Assembly: GCF_021155765.1 (NCBI RefSeq)
Contig: NC_060106.1
Span: 11,663,501 to 11,727,500 of the forward strand
Reading direction: 5' to 3'
DNA from: Diprion similis
Lineage: Eukaryota; Arthropoda; Insecta; Hymenoptera; Diprionidae
DNA length: 64,000 nucleotides
Part shown: positions 49,818 to 63,344 of the stretch, piece by piece
Layout of the letters: each line of letters opens with the position of its first letter
How positions within the stretch are numbered: the stretch's first letter is position 1
The notes under the pieces: model-generated
What the model saw: only the letters and a program-made list of their open reading frames with translations
Told to the model about the DNA's origin: nothing
Databases searched by the model: none
Made by a program: the position numbers and the translations under genes

Positions 49818-52800
49818 CTAGTCGGATCCGTTCTGCTGAAGCAGGGCAGTGGGTGGCTGCGTCGATTGCACCAAGGAGTCGTGGGCGACTGGTGAGGGGC
49901 TCCTGCTCCGGGGGTTCGCGTCGCTGCTGCCGCCCCCGGCGCTCGGTGGCGGGGGTTCGTAGGCCTTCTGTTCGCTGGGGGGCAGTAGATGGACCATGCT
50001 TACTGGGACCGGAAAAGCCGCCCCGAAGTCGGGGAAGAAGCCCTGGGGAAGATTGCCGCCGAGAAGGGGATGCGAGAAGGCCGCCTCGTCGCCCGGGTGC
50101 GGGAGGCCCGCCAGGGCGTGGGGCATCTGCGAGGGCGGCTGGGCCGCCTTGACGTTGTTGTTCAGGGAGTTCATCACCTCGCCGGTCGTCGACCCCGTGC
50201 AGTCCCTCCTCAGCTGTTCGAGCTTGAGGCTCTTCCCGTACTTCCCCCTGACGTACATCAGCAGGCTGTTGTACGGGATGCCGAATATCCGGCTGGCCTG
50301 CGAGGTGGTCATCTTCTTGTTCCAGACGTGCTGCAGCGCCTCGGTCAACTCCGCGTTCGTCCATGACCTCGGAGGGCCGCCGCGAGGCGCGCTGTGCTGG
50401 CCCTTTGGCCGCCCGACCGGAAGTCGTCCGTGGTCGCTCCACCGCCTCGGACCTTCGCCGTCGCCTCGGTGCTTCTTCGACTTCTTCACCGGGTGGTGTC
50501 CCAGGCTCGCGCCCCCGAACAAACCGTGAAGCGTTTCCGGTTTGAAGCTGTCGTGAAGATCGGCCAGCAACGAGCCCCGGTCCAGTCCGCTTCCGGGGGG
50601 AAAGAGGCTCCCGGCACCCCCCAGAGGCCCCGCACCGTCCATCGGGAAAACGGCGACGGACCGCCTCGACGTCAGCGGCGAATCCTGCTGCTGAAAGGGA
50701 TGCGATCTGCTGTGAGGACTTCCCTCTCGGGGGTGGTGGGGTAGCTGGTTCTGCGGATGACTGGGCAGCCACTGAGCCGCGAGCTGGCCCAGGCTAGTCA
50801 GGTACTCGCTGTGGTGATGCGGCGGTGTGAGCGAAAGCCCCGACATCCCGGGGAGGCTGCCCGCCGGAAAATCCTGGAGGGATCCGTCGGGGTGAAGACT
50901 GGTACCGGTGAGAGGAGAGCCGCGGGGACTGCTCGCCGTCTCGCTTTCCGTCTTTATCACGTGATCGCCGGGGGCGGGTGACGTCGACCTCTTCATCGAT
51001 AGGTTCTCGGCCATGTCTTCTTGCTGTTGTTGCTGCTGTTGCTGTTGCTGTTGGTTGTTCTGGCTCTGCTGCAGTCCCGCGGGCTGCTGCTGACTGCTAA
51101 GGTTCAGGCCGCCGGCCGGGGGCGGACTCGGTGTCGGGTTCGTATGGGGGCGGCTAAGATCCTGGGGAAGGAGCTCCCCCGATCTTCTTCTCGGGCGAGC
51201 TTGCTTCCTCCGCGGCATCAGCGGCGAGCCGCAAGAGTCCCTCAGCTCTCTAAGGGAGAAGCTGAGGTGGCCCATGTGCGGCAATCTGTTCTCTCGGTGG
51301 TCCCGGTGGTGGTAGAGGTCTCGGGGTGGCGCCGGACTCTCCGACGCGTTGTCGTCGTCCTCCGGTGTTCCTTGGGCGCCTTCCGGCGTCGATGGCTCGC
51401 CGAGGAGGAGGTCCGTCGTCGGTGTTTCGGGCGGGCTCGCGAGTCGCGGTTCGGACGACGCCAAGCCCCGCACTTGAAGACTCTCGGCGGCTCGCATGAG
51501 GCCCGGAAGCTCCTCACGGCCGACGCGGACCTCGCCACGGTACATGAAATCCACAAGCGCGGCCACTTCTCGCCCGGGGAAATCCTTCAGGACTATAACC
51601 GGGTGCTTGCAGGGGTGCTCCGCGAATATCCGCTCAAAGAACGGGCTGCAATATTTCAAAAAAAAAAATTTTTTCTGTTTTCTTTCGCTTTTTTTTTTTT
51701 TTGCTACTAAGCTGCCGTGTTTTTGAGCTTGCGGTAAATTCGACGACTCCTCGCTAGTCTAATCGGATACTGGAAAAATCTCTTAAGCCGACAAATTCTG
51801 TGAATTACTGTGCGCGACGGTGCAAATAATTTTTATTACGCAGTCGCACTGCACTGATAAATATGCCATTTGTCTTATAGGGTACGTCATTGTTCGCACA
51901 ACAACGGAACAATGTCTACAAAATAAAACCAGTATTTGGTAAAAGCAGAAATTTTCTATTTGCCCTACAGTTTGTTCAACCGTAAAGAGTTCCAGCACCG
52001 TTCTTGCCAACAAGTTTTTAAATGTAATAACGTTTTTTAAGACACAGATTAAACATCAGTTGAATCAAGTAAATCGGCGATCACTGGCGGCTAGATAAAT
52101 ATTTAGTCGCTGGAGTTGAACATTAATAGGTTCAATCGTTGCTATATTGACTTCAAAAAATTTTCAGTTAATATTCAGCTGCAGAGACTAAATCCTTTAT
52201 ACTCGGACACCCGTGATCGTGCATTTAGTCGATTGAACCGATTAATTATTTTTCTCCGTCAAAGAACCGTGCGAACTTGAAGGTTTTCTCGTTGTGTTCT
52301 CCTACTAACGAATATCTTGTATTTAGTGTATAGAATTAACAAACTTTCATTGCTGACAAGCTTACTCTTAAAAAAATAACCAAAAAATTACGCATCTATC
52401 CTTGTTACAGTTTCAGATCTTTCCAATGATAAGTGTAATCGTAATAAAAATATAACTTATTACAGATCGAGTCGGATAAGCTTTGATTTTAACCCATCCT
52501 ATCTTCACCGGTATTACTATTAACGTACCACAGTAACGTTGATTTGAAAATGAGCCGAAAAAAACGACAACACTTCAAAATGGTGTGACTCTACGCAAGC
52601 CTATAGATCATTGAGTAAGAAAAACCTTCTCTCGTCATGTTTAACGCGATTATTTTAGTGGTTTTCTCTCGTAATTTGTGATTGTCAGTTTTGGTACACC
52701 TGAACCCCGACGCAGGAGCTCCAACGAAGCGATAATTTCGAGGATGTTTCTTACCTGCACGCGCTGAGGACGACTTTGTGGGCCCTGAGGCTCGTCTCCG

Positions 52801-52945
52801 CGCAGACCAAGGTGACGTCGACGAGCGTTTCCGCGTGAAGGAGGGCCTCGAATGCCTGCAGGATGTGCGCCTGATGATTGTTCCACCTCAACGAGTAGTG
52901 GGACTGGAGGCCCATCTCGTCAGGACTCTCCGCGGCGCTGGACAT
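49818..52945 (-). CDS. lov: BTB/POZ and Psq-domain transcription factor, jim lovell-like (672 aa)
   Basis: Minus-strand coding exons 52,945-52,755 and 51,645-49,818, split by a 1,109-bp GT-AG intron inside the BTB domain (LSAC|SPFFERIF); the frame closes at 673 codons with stop. BTB domain, residues about 16-125: HYSLRWNNHQAHILQAFEAL, VDVTLVCAETSLRAHKVV, then PCKHPVIVLKDFPG, DFMYRGEV, AAESLQVRGL. A long low-complexity middle is rich in P, S, H and Q, with a glutamine run near residue 260. An AT-hook-like GRPKG precedes a Psq helix-turn-helix at about residues 489-545 (RSWTNAELTEALQHVW, MTTSQASRIFGIPYNSLL, KYGKSLKLEQLRRDC). Such proteins are nuclear DNA-binding factors of the TTK-type BTB group; Drosophila lov acts in neurons and affects behaviour. 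The BTB sequence favours lov over bab or ribbon, from memory. The ATG is the first in frame in its exon, with A at -3; no ATG precedes it up to the splice acceptor. Confidence 0.85.
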
Positions 52946-53097
52946 CTTTCCTCTTCGTCGTCGGCACGGAGCGTCGCGAAGCCACCGTTTCCCCTTCCTT
53001 GTCGCCTTCACACCTCGTCTTATTCTTTCTGATTTTTTTGCCTCTCTTCCATATATGCGGGCACGATCCGTCCTCACTGCTGCATCGGACGCCGTTT
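52946..53097 (-). other. 5' UTR part of the lov-like first coding exon
   Basis: On the minus strand a run of seven T ending in AG (acceptor at 53,098-53,099) precedes this stretch, which leads to the ATG at 52,945. It suggests at least one further, non-coding exon upstream, so the promoter lies to the right; I could not locate that exon. Confidence 0.45.
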
Positions 53098-53099
53098 CT

Positions 53100-55890
53100 A
53101 AAAAAATAAGAAATTGAAATGTAAATCACCCCATCATGACTCGTTTTTTAAAAACAATTTTTCCTTTCTCTCCTCCGTTACAACTTATCCCATACCGTTT
53201 TACCGTTTTACGTTAAATATCTTGTTTCTCATTTTACATGATTCGCGATCGATCGACAATGGCATTTGACCTATTTCGCGGATTTGTGAACAATGATGCA
53301 GATGCGGCTCGAAGTCGGGACTTACTCTTCTTAGAATCCAAACTTACCATTATATCAACGGTGATGGTATGAATAGCAATGTTGGAATATCAAGGCGAAG
53401 GATTCGAGCGGTGCGGCTCCCGGAGTCAGGGGCAACAAACGGTTCAGCGACGGAATAATTTTGTGCGGTGCGATTGAGTAATAAACAAGCATGTCAAAAA
53501 TCGTGTCTGACTAATCCGTTCATGCTAAACGTTCCCATGGTCACGATCCACGTAGGAAATGCGTTGATAATTGAAGAAGTCTTCGCGGTTAGGGAAAAAC
53601 GGAACAAATATTTATTCCCCAGCTGGAAACGGTCGTAAATATAGTTGCGGGTAGATTTAACTAGGAGAAAAGTTCGATCCCGTTCAAACGATCGGTCCTC
53701 ACTAACGCTTCTCATCGTCAGACCATAATGAGATACGGTGTTATGTAGAATTGATTGACGATGCAGTATTAAAGATTTTATCGTCGGAATCAACGAATCA
53801 GCGTTTACCTACTGCACTTTCTAAGCCGGTACAATTGATTCTTGCTTTTCACTCATCGGTGAAATGGACCGAAAAAGAATACCGCAAGTCACGAGTCTAT
53901 TAAAAGTTTGAAAAAATTTCATCGATTATTGCCGCTATGAGCCGTACGATCGAATATATCCGATGGCAAAGGCAAACGTGTGATGTGTAACATACTGCCA
54001 GGATTGATAAGGACGCTTGGATGATCAGCAAGAAAACTCGTCGAGCTGAATTTTAACTGAACGTCGTATTATCTCGAGCTAGTTCCTTTCGTCGGTCTTC
54101 GTTTCTTCGACGGTTCTTCTGTCAAACGCAGAGATTTATCTTCTAGGTTCCACAGATTGGGATTTATACGTACGCAATCAGCCTTGAAATTGACAATTAA
54201 AACAAACTTTCATAGAAATCTTTACTTTCTACGAAGTTAACGAGTTATTTTTACGATCTACATCCGACTTTGTGATCGGCAATAACACGCATGTGGTTCT
54301 GTAGCAGGTCACGATTCAATTGGACTTTTCGTGTAACGTGATGCGTGAACGGATTACACGAAAGCGACAGACAATCCGGCGACGTGATGTATCTGCTATC
54401 TCGAATTCCCCCTCTGGCAAGCACAAGGTATGCCTATTTTTGTTTACCGGTGTAGGTATAACGTCGCTCCGACGACAAACGGCAACGTGCCAGCCAGGCG
54501 TCGACGCGCCGTCGTAGCGCCGCCCAAAATTTCCCGCGAAGTTTACTGTCAATCTCACGTGCTCCGCGGTGTATGAAAGCTTTGAGGAGCAGGAACAGCC
54601 GCAGGTCTAATAATATTAATTAAAAAATTAGGTACACGAGCTAACAGAGCTGTGGTTTACACTTTTTGGGATCATTTTTATTCTTTTTTTTTTTTTAATT
54701 GGTTAACCGGAGAACCGGTGACTCGTGAGTAGTCAGTTTTTCACGCAAATTTTGTTCCACGAATAATAAACATTCTACGCTATTTCGGAGCGATAAGCGT
54801 TGCAAGGGCACAACAGATTCGATGCTTGTGTTATGTTGTGGATTAGCCAATAATGCGCATATGTGTCGAGAATCTATAGATTTCGTGTGTGTCTGTAGAC
54901 AATGGGTAAGATAAACATATACGAAGAGGAAGCAATTGACAATCTTGAAGTTTCGAACGCGTTACGAGTTGAGTGAAGACTTGTCAAGTTTGAAACAAAC
55001 CTCATACGCGTCTCGTTTTTGAGTGAGAAAGTTTTGGTACACGTTTGAAACGAAATTAACTGCAGACACACGTACACACGGAGCGTTGAAACTCTCTGCT
55101 TGTTAGAACTGAAATAATAATTCTATACTGAAATTGTGTGGATATAAAGGCGATGCGCGGATCGCGAATCAGACTGGCAGAATATCTCATATCGCAATAT
55201 AATTGTAGTAAAAGAGGCGTACGTAGTAGGCAGGGGTAGCTGCTCGTCACGAACAAAAGACAACTGAACTTTGTTGACCCGTGCAAGCCTTGTCGAGAAA
55301 CTGTTGAAAAGTTTGAAAACACCTTGAACTTTGCCGTGAATTCTTTGACACCGAGGGCGGGAGTCGCGCAAGAAGATCGCGTAGAATTTTATGGTTTTGC
55401 GGTTGCAATAACCGATCGGATTGAGAATCAAGAAGAAATCCAACAATAATCACTTACAAAATTTAACACAACGCTGAACGCTGATCCGTTTTCACACAAT
55501 CAGCGGGAACCGCGTTTAAATATCGGTCGTTATTATGTTACATTATGTCACTGCAGGATCGAACAGCGTTACGATACGTCGTGTTGTGAAAAATCAGCTG
55601 TCACCTGCACTGTTCACCCACAAGATTACATATTGGAACGAGCACTTTGCCGATCGACAACAAAAACAACCGCAAACATCAACAACAACAAGAACATCGC
55701 CGTCAACTTCTAAGCATGCGTTTCAGCAGCCCGGCGTAAATTATTCGTTTGAACAAGAATTAAAAACAGATATCGCCGAGGTGTTAATAATAATATTAAA
55801 AATGAAACTTGAACAATATTAAGTTATCACTGTTTTCATGTATACATGTTTTTTTTTCTCTCTTCCCTGATACGCTAATGCAGCGATTAA
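53100..55890. other. Upstream flank or first intron of lov-like gene, no gene seen
   Basis: AT-rich, with short open frames only. A 95-codon plus-strand frame at 55,535-55,822 begins with ATG, but has no recognisable motif and no splice partners, so it is not annotated. Confidence 0.4.
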
Positions 55891-56740
55891 TCACGCGGTT
55901 ACGTTGAATTTATTTTCTGTTTTTCTTTGATCAATCGCGAATCGCTTCGTTCTTGCACTGAACACAACAACGTGGGACCACCGGCCGGTGTATCCAACCA
56001 CGGCGAGGGTGAAGGAGGCAGAGGGGTACGTGGGTTGTCGAGAGGGGGGGGGGGAGGTTGTCAAAAGTGCGGGGGACGGGGATGGGGGAGAGGGGGGTGG
56101 GGGTGGGGGTGGGTCAACAAACAACTTGGAGTAAAACGTCCGGCGTTGGTAACACTTGGCACATATCGACGGTCGGTTTTTTACGAAGGAACGTGTACGG
56201 CGCGAGGTATTTAAAAAGGCTGGTGAACAAGTAAGGCAGAACTGCAACTTTGCAACGTGTGTCGTCGACTTGGGGGGCGCCCTCTGTGATAGACGTACCG
56301 TGACTCTTGTTTGCGTGCGTTGTGGCGGCGTCGGCGACGGCCGATGAGTGAATGCGCCGTGAGGTTCGGCGCCTCTTCCAAGACCCCCACCCTCGCCCCC
56401 CTCCCTTACGACCCCTCCGCTCAAATCCACCCCCAGAGCGCCCTTCCAGTACGCGGGCCGCGGCCAACGTACGTGCCGTACTACCCTTCCACTCTCCAAA
56501 CCGACCCCTACTCGCCCTCGGCCGCCCGCAGGACAGGGATGGATGACGCCACGCACGAGGTGTCCCGCCGTCGCGAAAACCCCGCGCCTGCGCTCGTCTT
56601 CGACGAGAACCCCGAATAACACCGCGCGATCGCTGATTTCGGCGCGAGTATCGTGTTTTTGATTTTTACTTTGCACCGTCGATCGGGGGACGATCGGGGA
56701 CTCTGCAGGGGGCGGTTTGCGGAAGGGGTGCCTACCACGG
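55891..56740. promoter_or_regulatory. GC-rich segment upstream of lov-like gene, possible promoter
   Basis: A sharply GC- and CpG-rich block with long open frames on both strands, including 261 codons on the minus strand (55,891-56,676) and 102 on the plus (56,311-56,619). Opposing long frames and P/R/G-rich translations point to composition rather than coding. It contains a G-run cluster at 56,044-56,113. Its position fits a promoter or 5' leader of the BTB gene; this is inference. Confidence 0.3.
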
Positions 56741-56903
56741 GGCCGTATTATCTGAGATATATGATAAATTTGTTATTCTACTTTTTTGGTCAATGGCATC
56801 CACGGCGAGGGAGTCTCGAGGTGAGCTCCAAACTGGCGCGATATCCTAGCACAGCATGCTTACTCCTCTTATGATTGAGATTTTACACAGGTTGTGCACA
56901 CAT

Positions 56904-56950
56904 CGTCATTATCATCATCATCATCATCATTATCATCATCATCATTATCA
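56904..56950. repeat. ATC trinucleotide microsatellite
   Basis: ATC/ATT units, about 15 copies with three interruptions. Confidence 0.85.
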
Positions 56951-57725
56951 CCAACACTCGTGACAAACTTTGTTTTATATACTATGTTAGGTGCAATTCG
57001 TTAGACACTTGGAATTTGAGATATAGGTATATATTATATGTATGTCTTCTGTCATACGATGTGGATACCTCAGATCGTAATAGTCTTGATACGTGAATCG
57101 CACCTGACCATCCGCTCTTCCGACTCACGTTGTGCCGTCATGCCCGATTTCATAACTATTCTCGTTCATCGATAGTTTTTTTTTCTTTTTCTTTCTTTTC
57201 TTTCTTTTCTTTCCCTATATATATTTATTTTGTCGAGTGTTTTGAGAAGAGCACATGTCACCACCGATCAACGTCACACTGTCGTACTTCACGTCTTGGA
57301 CGCTTTTGTAATTCCTATCCTTGTCACTCACTGTACAAACTCACACTTCATTGGTCACGTGCACATGGAGCCTGGCCGTGTCTCGATACGGCATAATAAT
57401 GCTGTGGGGGCTAAAACTCGTTACTTGGGGGATCGGAGCGAGCGGTGAAACGACTGTTATTATACACGAGCGGCACTTGGAACGGTCGCGATATGACTGC
57501 CTCCTCAGGCTCGCCTCTGGAAGTGGAGGAACTGAGGAAGTGACGAGGGGTCCCACCTCCATGGCTACCTCCACCGGGGTACCTGCCCACCGACCGGGCC
57601 CTCTCCCCACCAGATGTGGCAATCCTCGTGCCCGCGTGTAGATCGGTTGGTAGAATGGTCGGCAGAGAATGGTAGGTAGGTGGCAGCTATAGGTGGAACG
57701 TAGGTGGAACGCGGCCGGACAATCG

Positions 57726-57879
57726 TCTCCTCCTCCTCCTCCTCCTCCCCCTCCTCCTCCTCTCCCTATCCCTCCCCCTCACCCCATCCCCCCCGCCTTT
57801 TTTCTCCTTCCTTTTCCATATCCTCCTCCTTTTCTTCTTCTTCTTCTTCTTCTTCTTCTTCTTCTTCTTCTTCTTCATC
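57726..57879. repeat. Polypyrimidine tract of TCC then TTC repeats
   Basis: TCC units to about 57,770, a C-rich linker, then TTC units from 57,832 to 57,879. The strand asymmetry is extreme: almost no purine on the plus strand for about 150 bp. Frames of poly-P, poly-S, poly-L, poly-K and poly-E here come from the repeat. Confidence 0.9.
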
Positions 57880-58929
57880 TTCCTCAGGAGTGTCTTCCTG
57901 GATTCCGGTTGGCGCGTTGCAGGTACAACAGTAACGCGTGCGAAACGACGATTCTGCAGTTTGCACTGCACTCTTGAGGTCAGGTTTACCTGCTTCTGCC
58001 ACCCTGCAGCCACCCTCAATACCAGGAAGGATAACCTTCCCCGCACCTGTGGCCATGTAGCTGAAAGGCCGCTGTCCCTTTTGTTAATTTTAATTTTACA
58101 AGATGCAAAGCAGCTGTGTGAATTTATATAAAGTGCACTTGAACAGGTTATATGCTGTTGCAACGAATTTTCCAGAAACATTTTGCGATACGGTTGAATA
58201 ATACGTTCTCACCGAGAGTCGTGATCTGAGATGAATCATTTCAGCGGTATGACACGGTTTTGAACTACCGATATCTATATGATTTTAACATTAATTCGCT
58301 ATTCCGCCTCGATCTTAGTCCAAGAGTATATAACCCACGCAAGTTTTAATAGAAATTATTACGGTCGATTTCAACAGGTGCTCCATTCGCAACAATTACC
58401 ACCAGTGATTTAGCAAAAGCTGTGTTGAAGCTCAGCAGGAACTCTCCGAGGTGATGATGGCGGATGCAGGACGGTGCAAACTGTCCATGCGATGCATGAA
58501 AAGAGAAACTTGTAATACACAACGGTGAGATAGTATAAATACAATTACTCGAGCTGCGCGATTTTTACTATTAGAAACGATTATCCGCGGCTAAAAAAAA
58601 ATATCGGCTTTTAGATCGGTTGTATCTATAATCGTACATTATACCTATTTAGTCAGCAGTGACTAGAAACACCTGTCGATTTACCGGATGAAAGAATATT
58701 TGTACATTTAATCCGGACATAATCACACCACCGTCCCGCGGCTTCAAAAGAGTAGAAATTATCAGGGTGCTGACGGAATTCTTCTGCATGACATAGGTAA
58801 CATGGCGGTGTCAAAGGGTGGGAGAGTAAGAGAGAGAAGAGAGCAAAAACGGACCTGATCAGCCGTCGCACAATCACCTGTTTGACACCTGAGCGCCCGC
58901 AAGTGGTTTCGAAAACTTGCAGGGGTTCT

Positions 58930-58956
58930 CCCCCCCCCCCCCCCCCCGCCCCCCGA
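58930..58956. repeat. Poly-C run (18) followed by C-rich sequence
   Basis: Eighteen consecutive C, one G, six more C. On the minus strand this is a long G run. Confidence 0.9.
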
Positions 58957-59250
58957 CCATCAATTCCTCGGCGAAGGAACCCCCGGTAGGTGCGGAACAG
59001 AGCCGAGCGCCTAGTGGCACCGGATCCGTGGCTATCTGGCCAGCCACCCCAGTGCCAGCAGAGGTTCTCATCGGGACAACGAAATGTGCACATGCGGGAT
59101 CGGGCGTAATGTAGGCGCGCACAACCCCGTCGTTTGCTAGAAGAGTGAAGAGTGAAGCCCGCCTATGGATGTATTTTTTAATTATTGATTTTAATGACGA
59201 GGGGGGCAGCTGCCAACGCCATCTTGGATGCTGGGCGGAGTAAGACGCGT

Positions 59251-59460
59251 CCCCTCTCACTCGTCTCTTTCTCTCTTTCTCTCCTTCTCCCTCTCTCGTT
59301 AACTCTCCGCACTCTCTCGCCTCTTCTTTCACTCCGGATGCACGACATCTCTCTCTCTCTTTCTCTCTTTTCTCTCTTTATCTCTTTCTCTCTCGCTTAC
59401 TCCCTCGCTCTTTATTCCCCTTCCAAACGACTCTTCACCCTCTTTCTCTCTTACGCCGAG
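59251..59460. repeat. CT-rich low-complexity tract
   Basis: About 200 bp of CT, CTTT and TCTC units with few purines on the plus strand. Confidence 0.85.
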
Positions 59461-62400
59461 AGATAGACAGATGATAATTAAGAAAGCGACGCGACGAACC
59501 ACCGAGCGTCGCGACGCCGTTGCTTCGAGAGGATGCTGCCTTCTTTCATACATCTCCGTTTGTTAACGCGACTGTTCGGTTTTTCCTTCAAGTTCACCCG
59601 CATCTTATGAACAACTGGCACCGGTATGTACTCTTAAAAATTCATCGAGAACTTCTTTTCACCCGCCGATCTTACTACAGATAGATATGACATTCAAATA
59701 ATCAAGGGGAATCTTTTCCTCATATCGGAATCTTCACTCCGATCAACCTATACACCGCACGATTTCAACTAAACTTCTGACCAATTACCGATCCGGGAAC
59801 TGCGACGCTGGCGCCCATTAGACGAAGGAAGACGAGCCAGCGCCGCCAGAAGAGAAACTGAAAAGGAAGGAAAAGGGTCTCCAGCTCGAAAAGAACAAAA
59901 AAGAAAAAGTTGAGCCGCAGGAGCTGTCTTGGGTGCAAAATGTAAGGACCGGATGGTCGCAAAGACCGTACAGTGTCTCAGAATTCTTGTCTTAGAGGTC
60001 GTACACTTGGTGCAAATCACCTTTACTTTCCACCATAGCCATCGCGAAACGATTGACGCGATGCTAATTTTACAAAATTCCAACCAGCGAAAATTTCACA
60101 AAAATATATAGTATATCCCCTGTCGAATATTATACCCTCCACAATAGATGATATGGAATCCAAATATGATCCATACCTGCAGTCAAGGTGTCACTTAACG
60201 AAGAAGCACATGCAATATCTATCGACTCAGCCATTGTCTCGGAGGTTAATTTATACCCGTGCAAGCTGTATAAACGTACGAGTATTTTTGTAGGGGAGGA
60301 AGGCTAGACGTCAGTGTAATTTGTGCGAGATACAGGTCGACTCGCCCTGCGAACAATACACCGTCTTTCTGTAGTTTTGTCTTTCTTTGGCAAGTTTCGG
60401 GACTCTCGCCCAGGTAGGTATGCGTGCCCGTACAGTTAGCCCCAGCGGGGTGCCTGCCTGCACGTAGGTATATAATACCCTGCTCGTGCATGGGTCACGC
60501 GGTGTATTTGTTCGGTCAGCACCGCCAACTCCTTGAAAGTCCTTTGGCGTAGCGAAGGAATTAATTACGATAGGCGAACGCGGAGGGTAGAACCCGCCAA
60601 CCCCCCGTTGGGAGAGCGAAGCAAACTGACGGAAGGAAGAGAGAGGGTGGAATGAGGGAGGGAAAGATGGGGAGAGAGAGAGAGAGGGTTAGCTATACCG
60701 TCATTTCCACGTGCGTGCGTAACTCGGATCGGCATGTGGAATAGGCGACGCACTTTTTACCCGAAATCCTTCTACACCCAGACTTTCGACGTTGGTGATA
60801 ATCGTTCGAAACCGGGTTGAGAATCACGCAAAGGGAAGACTGAAAGGTATGAAATTCCGTGTAGGTACATCTTAAAGGTGACACAGTCGGCGGACGGTGA
60901 AATACAACGCGAGTCGTTTTTATATGGAGATGAAAATTGGAGGTGAGGAGGTTGAACAAGTTTTATCTTCAAACCGAGTTAGAAATCGATCGATGCTTGG
61001 GGGGATTTGCCTCTGGCAATGATCTGCAGCAGTTCAGGTTGTACATAGTATATCTTATATTACGATATTACACGTATAATTAGGTAAAACACCGCCAGAG
61101 GTGTGACGCTGTCGGTTTAATCTGCACGATGAATTTAGTACAAATTTTATGATCACATTGTGCAGATGAGCGGTTACTTTGACCATCGGCGGAAATCGCG
61201 CCGTTTCATTCGGTTCTGGCGGATTGAATAGGAGATGTACTACAATAATATACGGGATGAATGTATCAGGATCGAGGAATTTATCGATACCTCGATTACG
61301 GCATCCTCCAGAACGCGATCTTGCAAATGACACGATGATTCCCATCGCAATTAATTTTCTTCATAATAAAATTCACCCCTTGTTCGGAGCTGAGCTGTGA
61401 GTGAACTCGTTCTTTCCGCGGAGTCCAAGAGATTTGAGGGAACGACGAGGCTTCGAGAGTCCCCGAGTCGTCATCTCCGGATGTAATCATCCCGAAGGAC
61501 TCCTCGATACTTCGGGGGCTCGCCGCAAGGCCCCGCGGAACCCTGTCGAGAATTAATTAGCATCGTTCTCCGCGGGGGGCATCAACGCCGTCGACGCCGC
61601 TTAGGCCGGTGCTGAGTCACCTGGAGGTGATGGAACCAGAGTCCTCCGTACACTTCTGTATGCCACGAGGCCCAGCATCCTCCTCCTATCACGAGACGCT
61701 ATCCTGGCCTCCGCGGCTGGGCGTGTGAACTCGCATCAACCGCCGTCAAAGGACTCCAAATCGTGTTTGATGTCGTACGTACAAGGTGTGCCGGTCACTT
61801 CGAACCGGGGGCCGGAATCGTCGTTCTGGTTCTTTACGATTGAGACGTTGGGAAAATATGTAATTTACCTATCGAAGTAAGACCGAATTAAGAGCGTCGT
61901 TAGGCACGGCCCTACGGTTCCGACGCTCATCCGCCGTCCATTCCCAGAAGCTAAATACGAGCGATTTCGAATTTCGGTCAGGAACGCTCTCATTTAGTCC
62001 CCGCTAAATTTGCATTTCTCCAAAAGGGTTTCCTTCGATCGAGTATATAAGATCTGAGGAATTTGCCTTATAACTGTATTCTTGAAACAAAGAGGGCTAA
62101 TCTGACGCGTGCAGAAATCAGCTCGCAGCCGACTTTAATCGCCATACTTTTACTCCGGTTTCTGATTTTATTTTTGTTGTATTGTCTGCGTGTGTGTGTT
62201 TTTTTTTTTCTTTCGTTTCCCTGCACAATTATGTTACTACAATCCAAGTTTTGAAATATTCGTTACTTTTGTTCAGTTTCCGTTGAACGTGAATGTAATA
62301 ATAATAACTGAAAATCGTGTAATTGACAATACAGCGAATTCGCAAATTCTACGGAGAAACGATTTGGAAACTCTGTAATCCCTACTTCGTGGAATTTCCT

Positions 62401-62863
62401 TATTCACGAACTTATGGAAACTCATACACCACGGCTTATAATACGATATTGACACCTGGCACCGAGGATCAATAAATCACACATAATCGTAAATAAATCT
62501 TGAGCCGAATTACTTGGATCCCGATTAGTAAAATAGGCAAATACGTTCCTTGAAAATTATCGGGTCAAGCTGAAGACATATGTCAGATTCAAATCAATAT
62601 CGCTGAAAACCGTAATCACGTGTGTGATAAAAAATGGTTCGCTGCGAGGTATGTGGAAAGCTAATGAAGCGGCAATGAACCGGAGATCGGAAACCGCTGC
62701 ATCCTCCCCTGATGAAACGAACCGAATCGCTGGTCTGCCGATGATGCGTTGTTTCCAGTTCCCACAGGATGGAGGAACGTCGTAGCCACTGGACGAGGTG
62801 AAGATCAAGTCAGTCTCACTGCGTCCTCTCGTCTTGATCTTCTCTATTCTCGGCAAAGTTTTC

Positions 62864-62930
62864 CGTCTCTCTCTTTCTCTCACTCTCTCTATCTCTCTCC
62901 CTCTTTCCTGTTCTTTCTTTCCTCTGCCGC
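62864..62930. repeat. CT-rich low-complexity tract
   Basis: TCTC and CTTT units; no coding frame beyond the repeat. Confidence 0.75.
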
Positions 62931-63294
62931 TTATCCTGGCAAAAAGAAGCGGGAGGAAGAGGGTCGGCGGCAGTGAATTGAGAGCCAGGAGAAGAAATAA
63001 AACGAAATCAGATCAGAGCGGAATCCGCGTGGTCCGGCAATTACTGACGGCCGGCCACGATCGCGTCACTCGGTCCTTCGCTCGTCCCGTTCATCCTGCA
63101 GGACTGTCCCTGCCGGGATAGCCAGCCGTGACATCCGCGTGTGTGACGGCGATATACGAAAACATTGAGGCTTGATCGGACGTGTTCTGTAGGCAGTCCG
63201 CATTTGTCCGTGGCAACTGATCCGGCTGATATCTCTTCCCAGGATTCGACTCCAGCAGCTTTCCCCTATTTTCTTCGTCTTTTCTCTGCCCTTG

Positions 63295-63344
63295 TTCTTC
63301 TTCTTCTTCTTTTTCTTCTCCTCTCCTTCTTCTTCTTATTCTCC
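63295..63344. repeat. TTC trinucleotide microsatellite
   Basis: TTC units with TCTCC interruptions. Confidence 0.8.

Noticed and set aside
49744-50772. 342-codon minus frame overlapping the BTB gene in another frame
   Set aside because: Shadow of the GC-rich lov-like coding exon; the lov frame carries the Psq and BTB motifs.
55535-55822. 95-codon plus frame
   Set aside because: No recognisable motif, no flanking splice sites or partner exons; length is within chance for this window.
55891-56676. 261-codon minus frame upstream of the BTB gene
   Set aside because: GC-rich block with long frames on both strands, poly-proline from the G-run cluster and no domain; more likely promoter or leader sequence.
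57687-58181. Poly-lysine and poly-glutamate frames
   Set aside because: Products of the TCC/TTC repeat.
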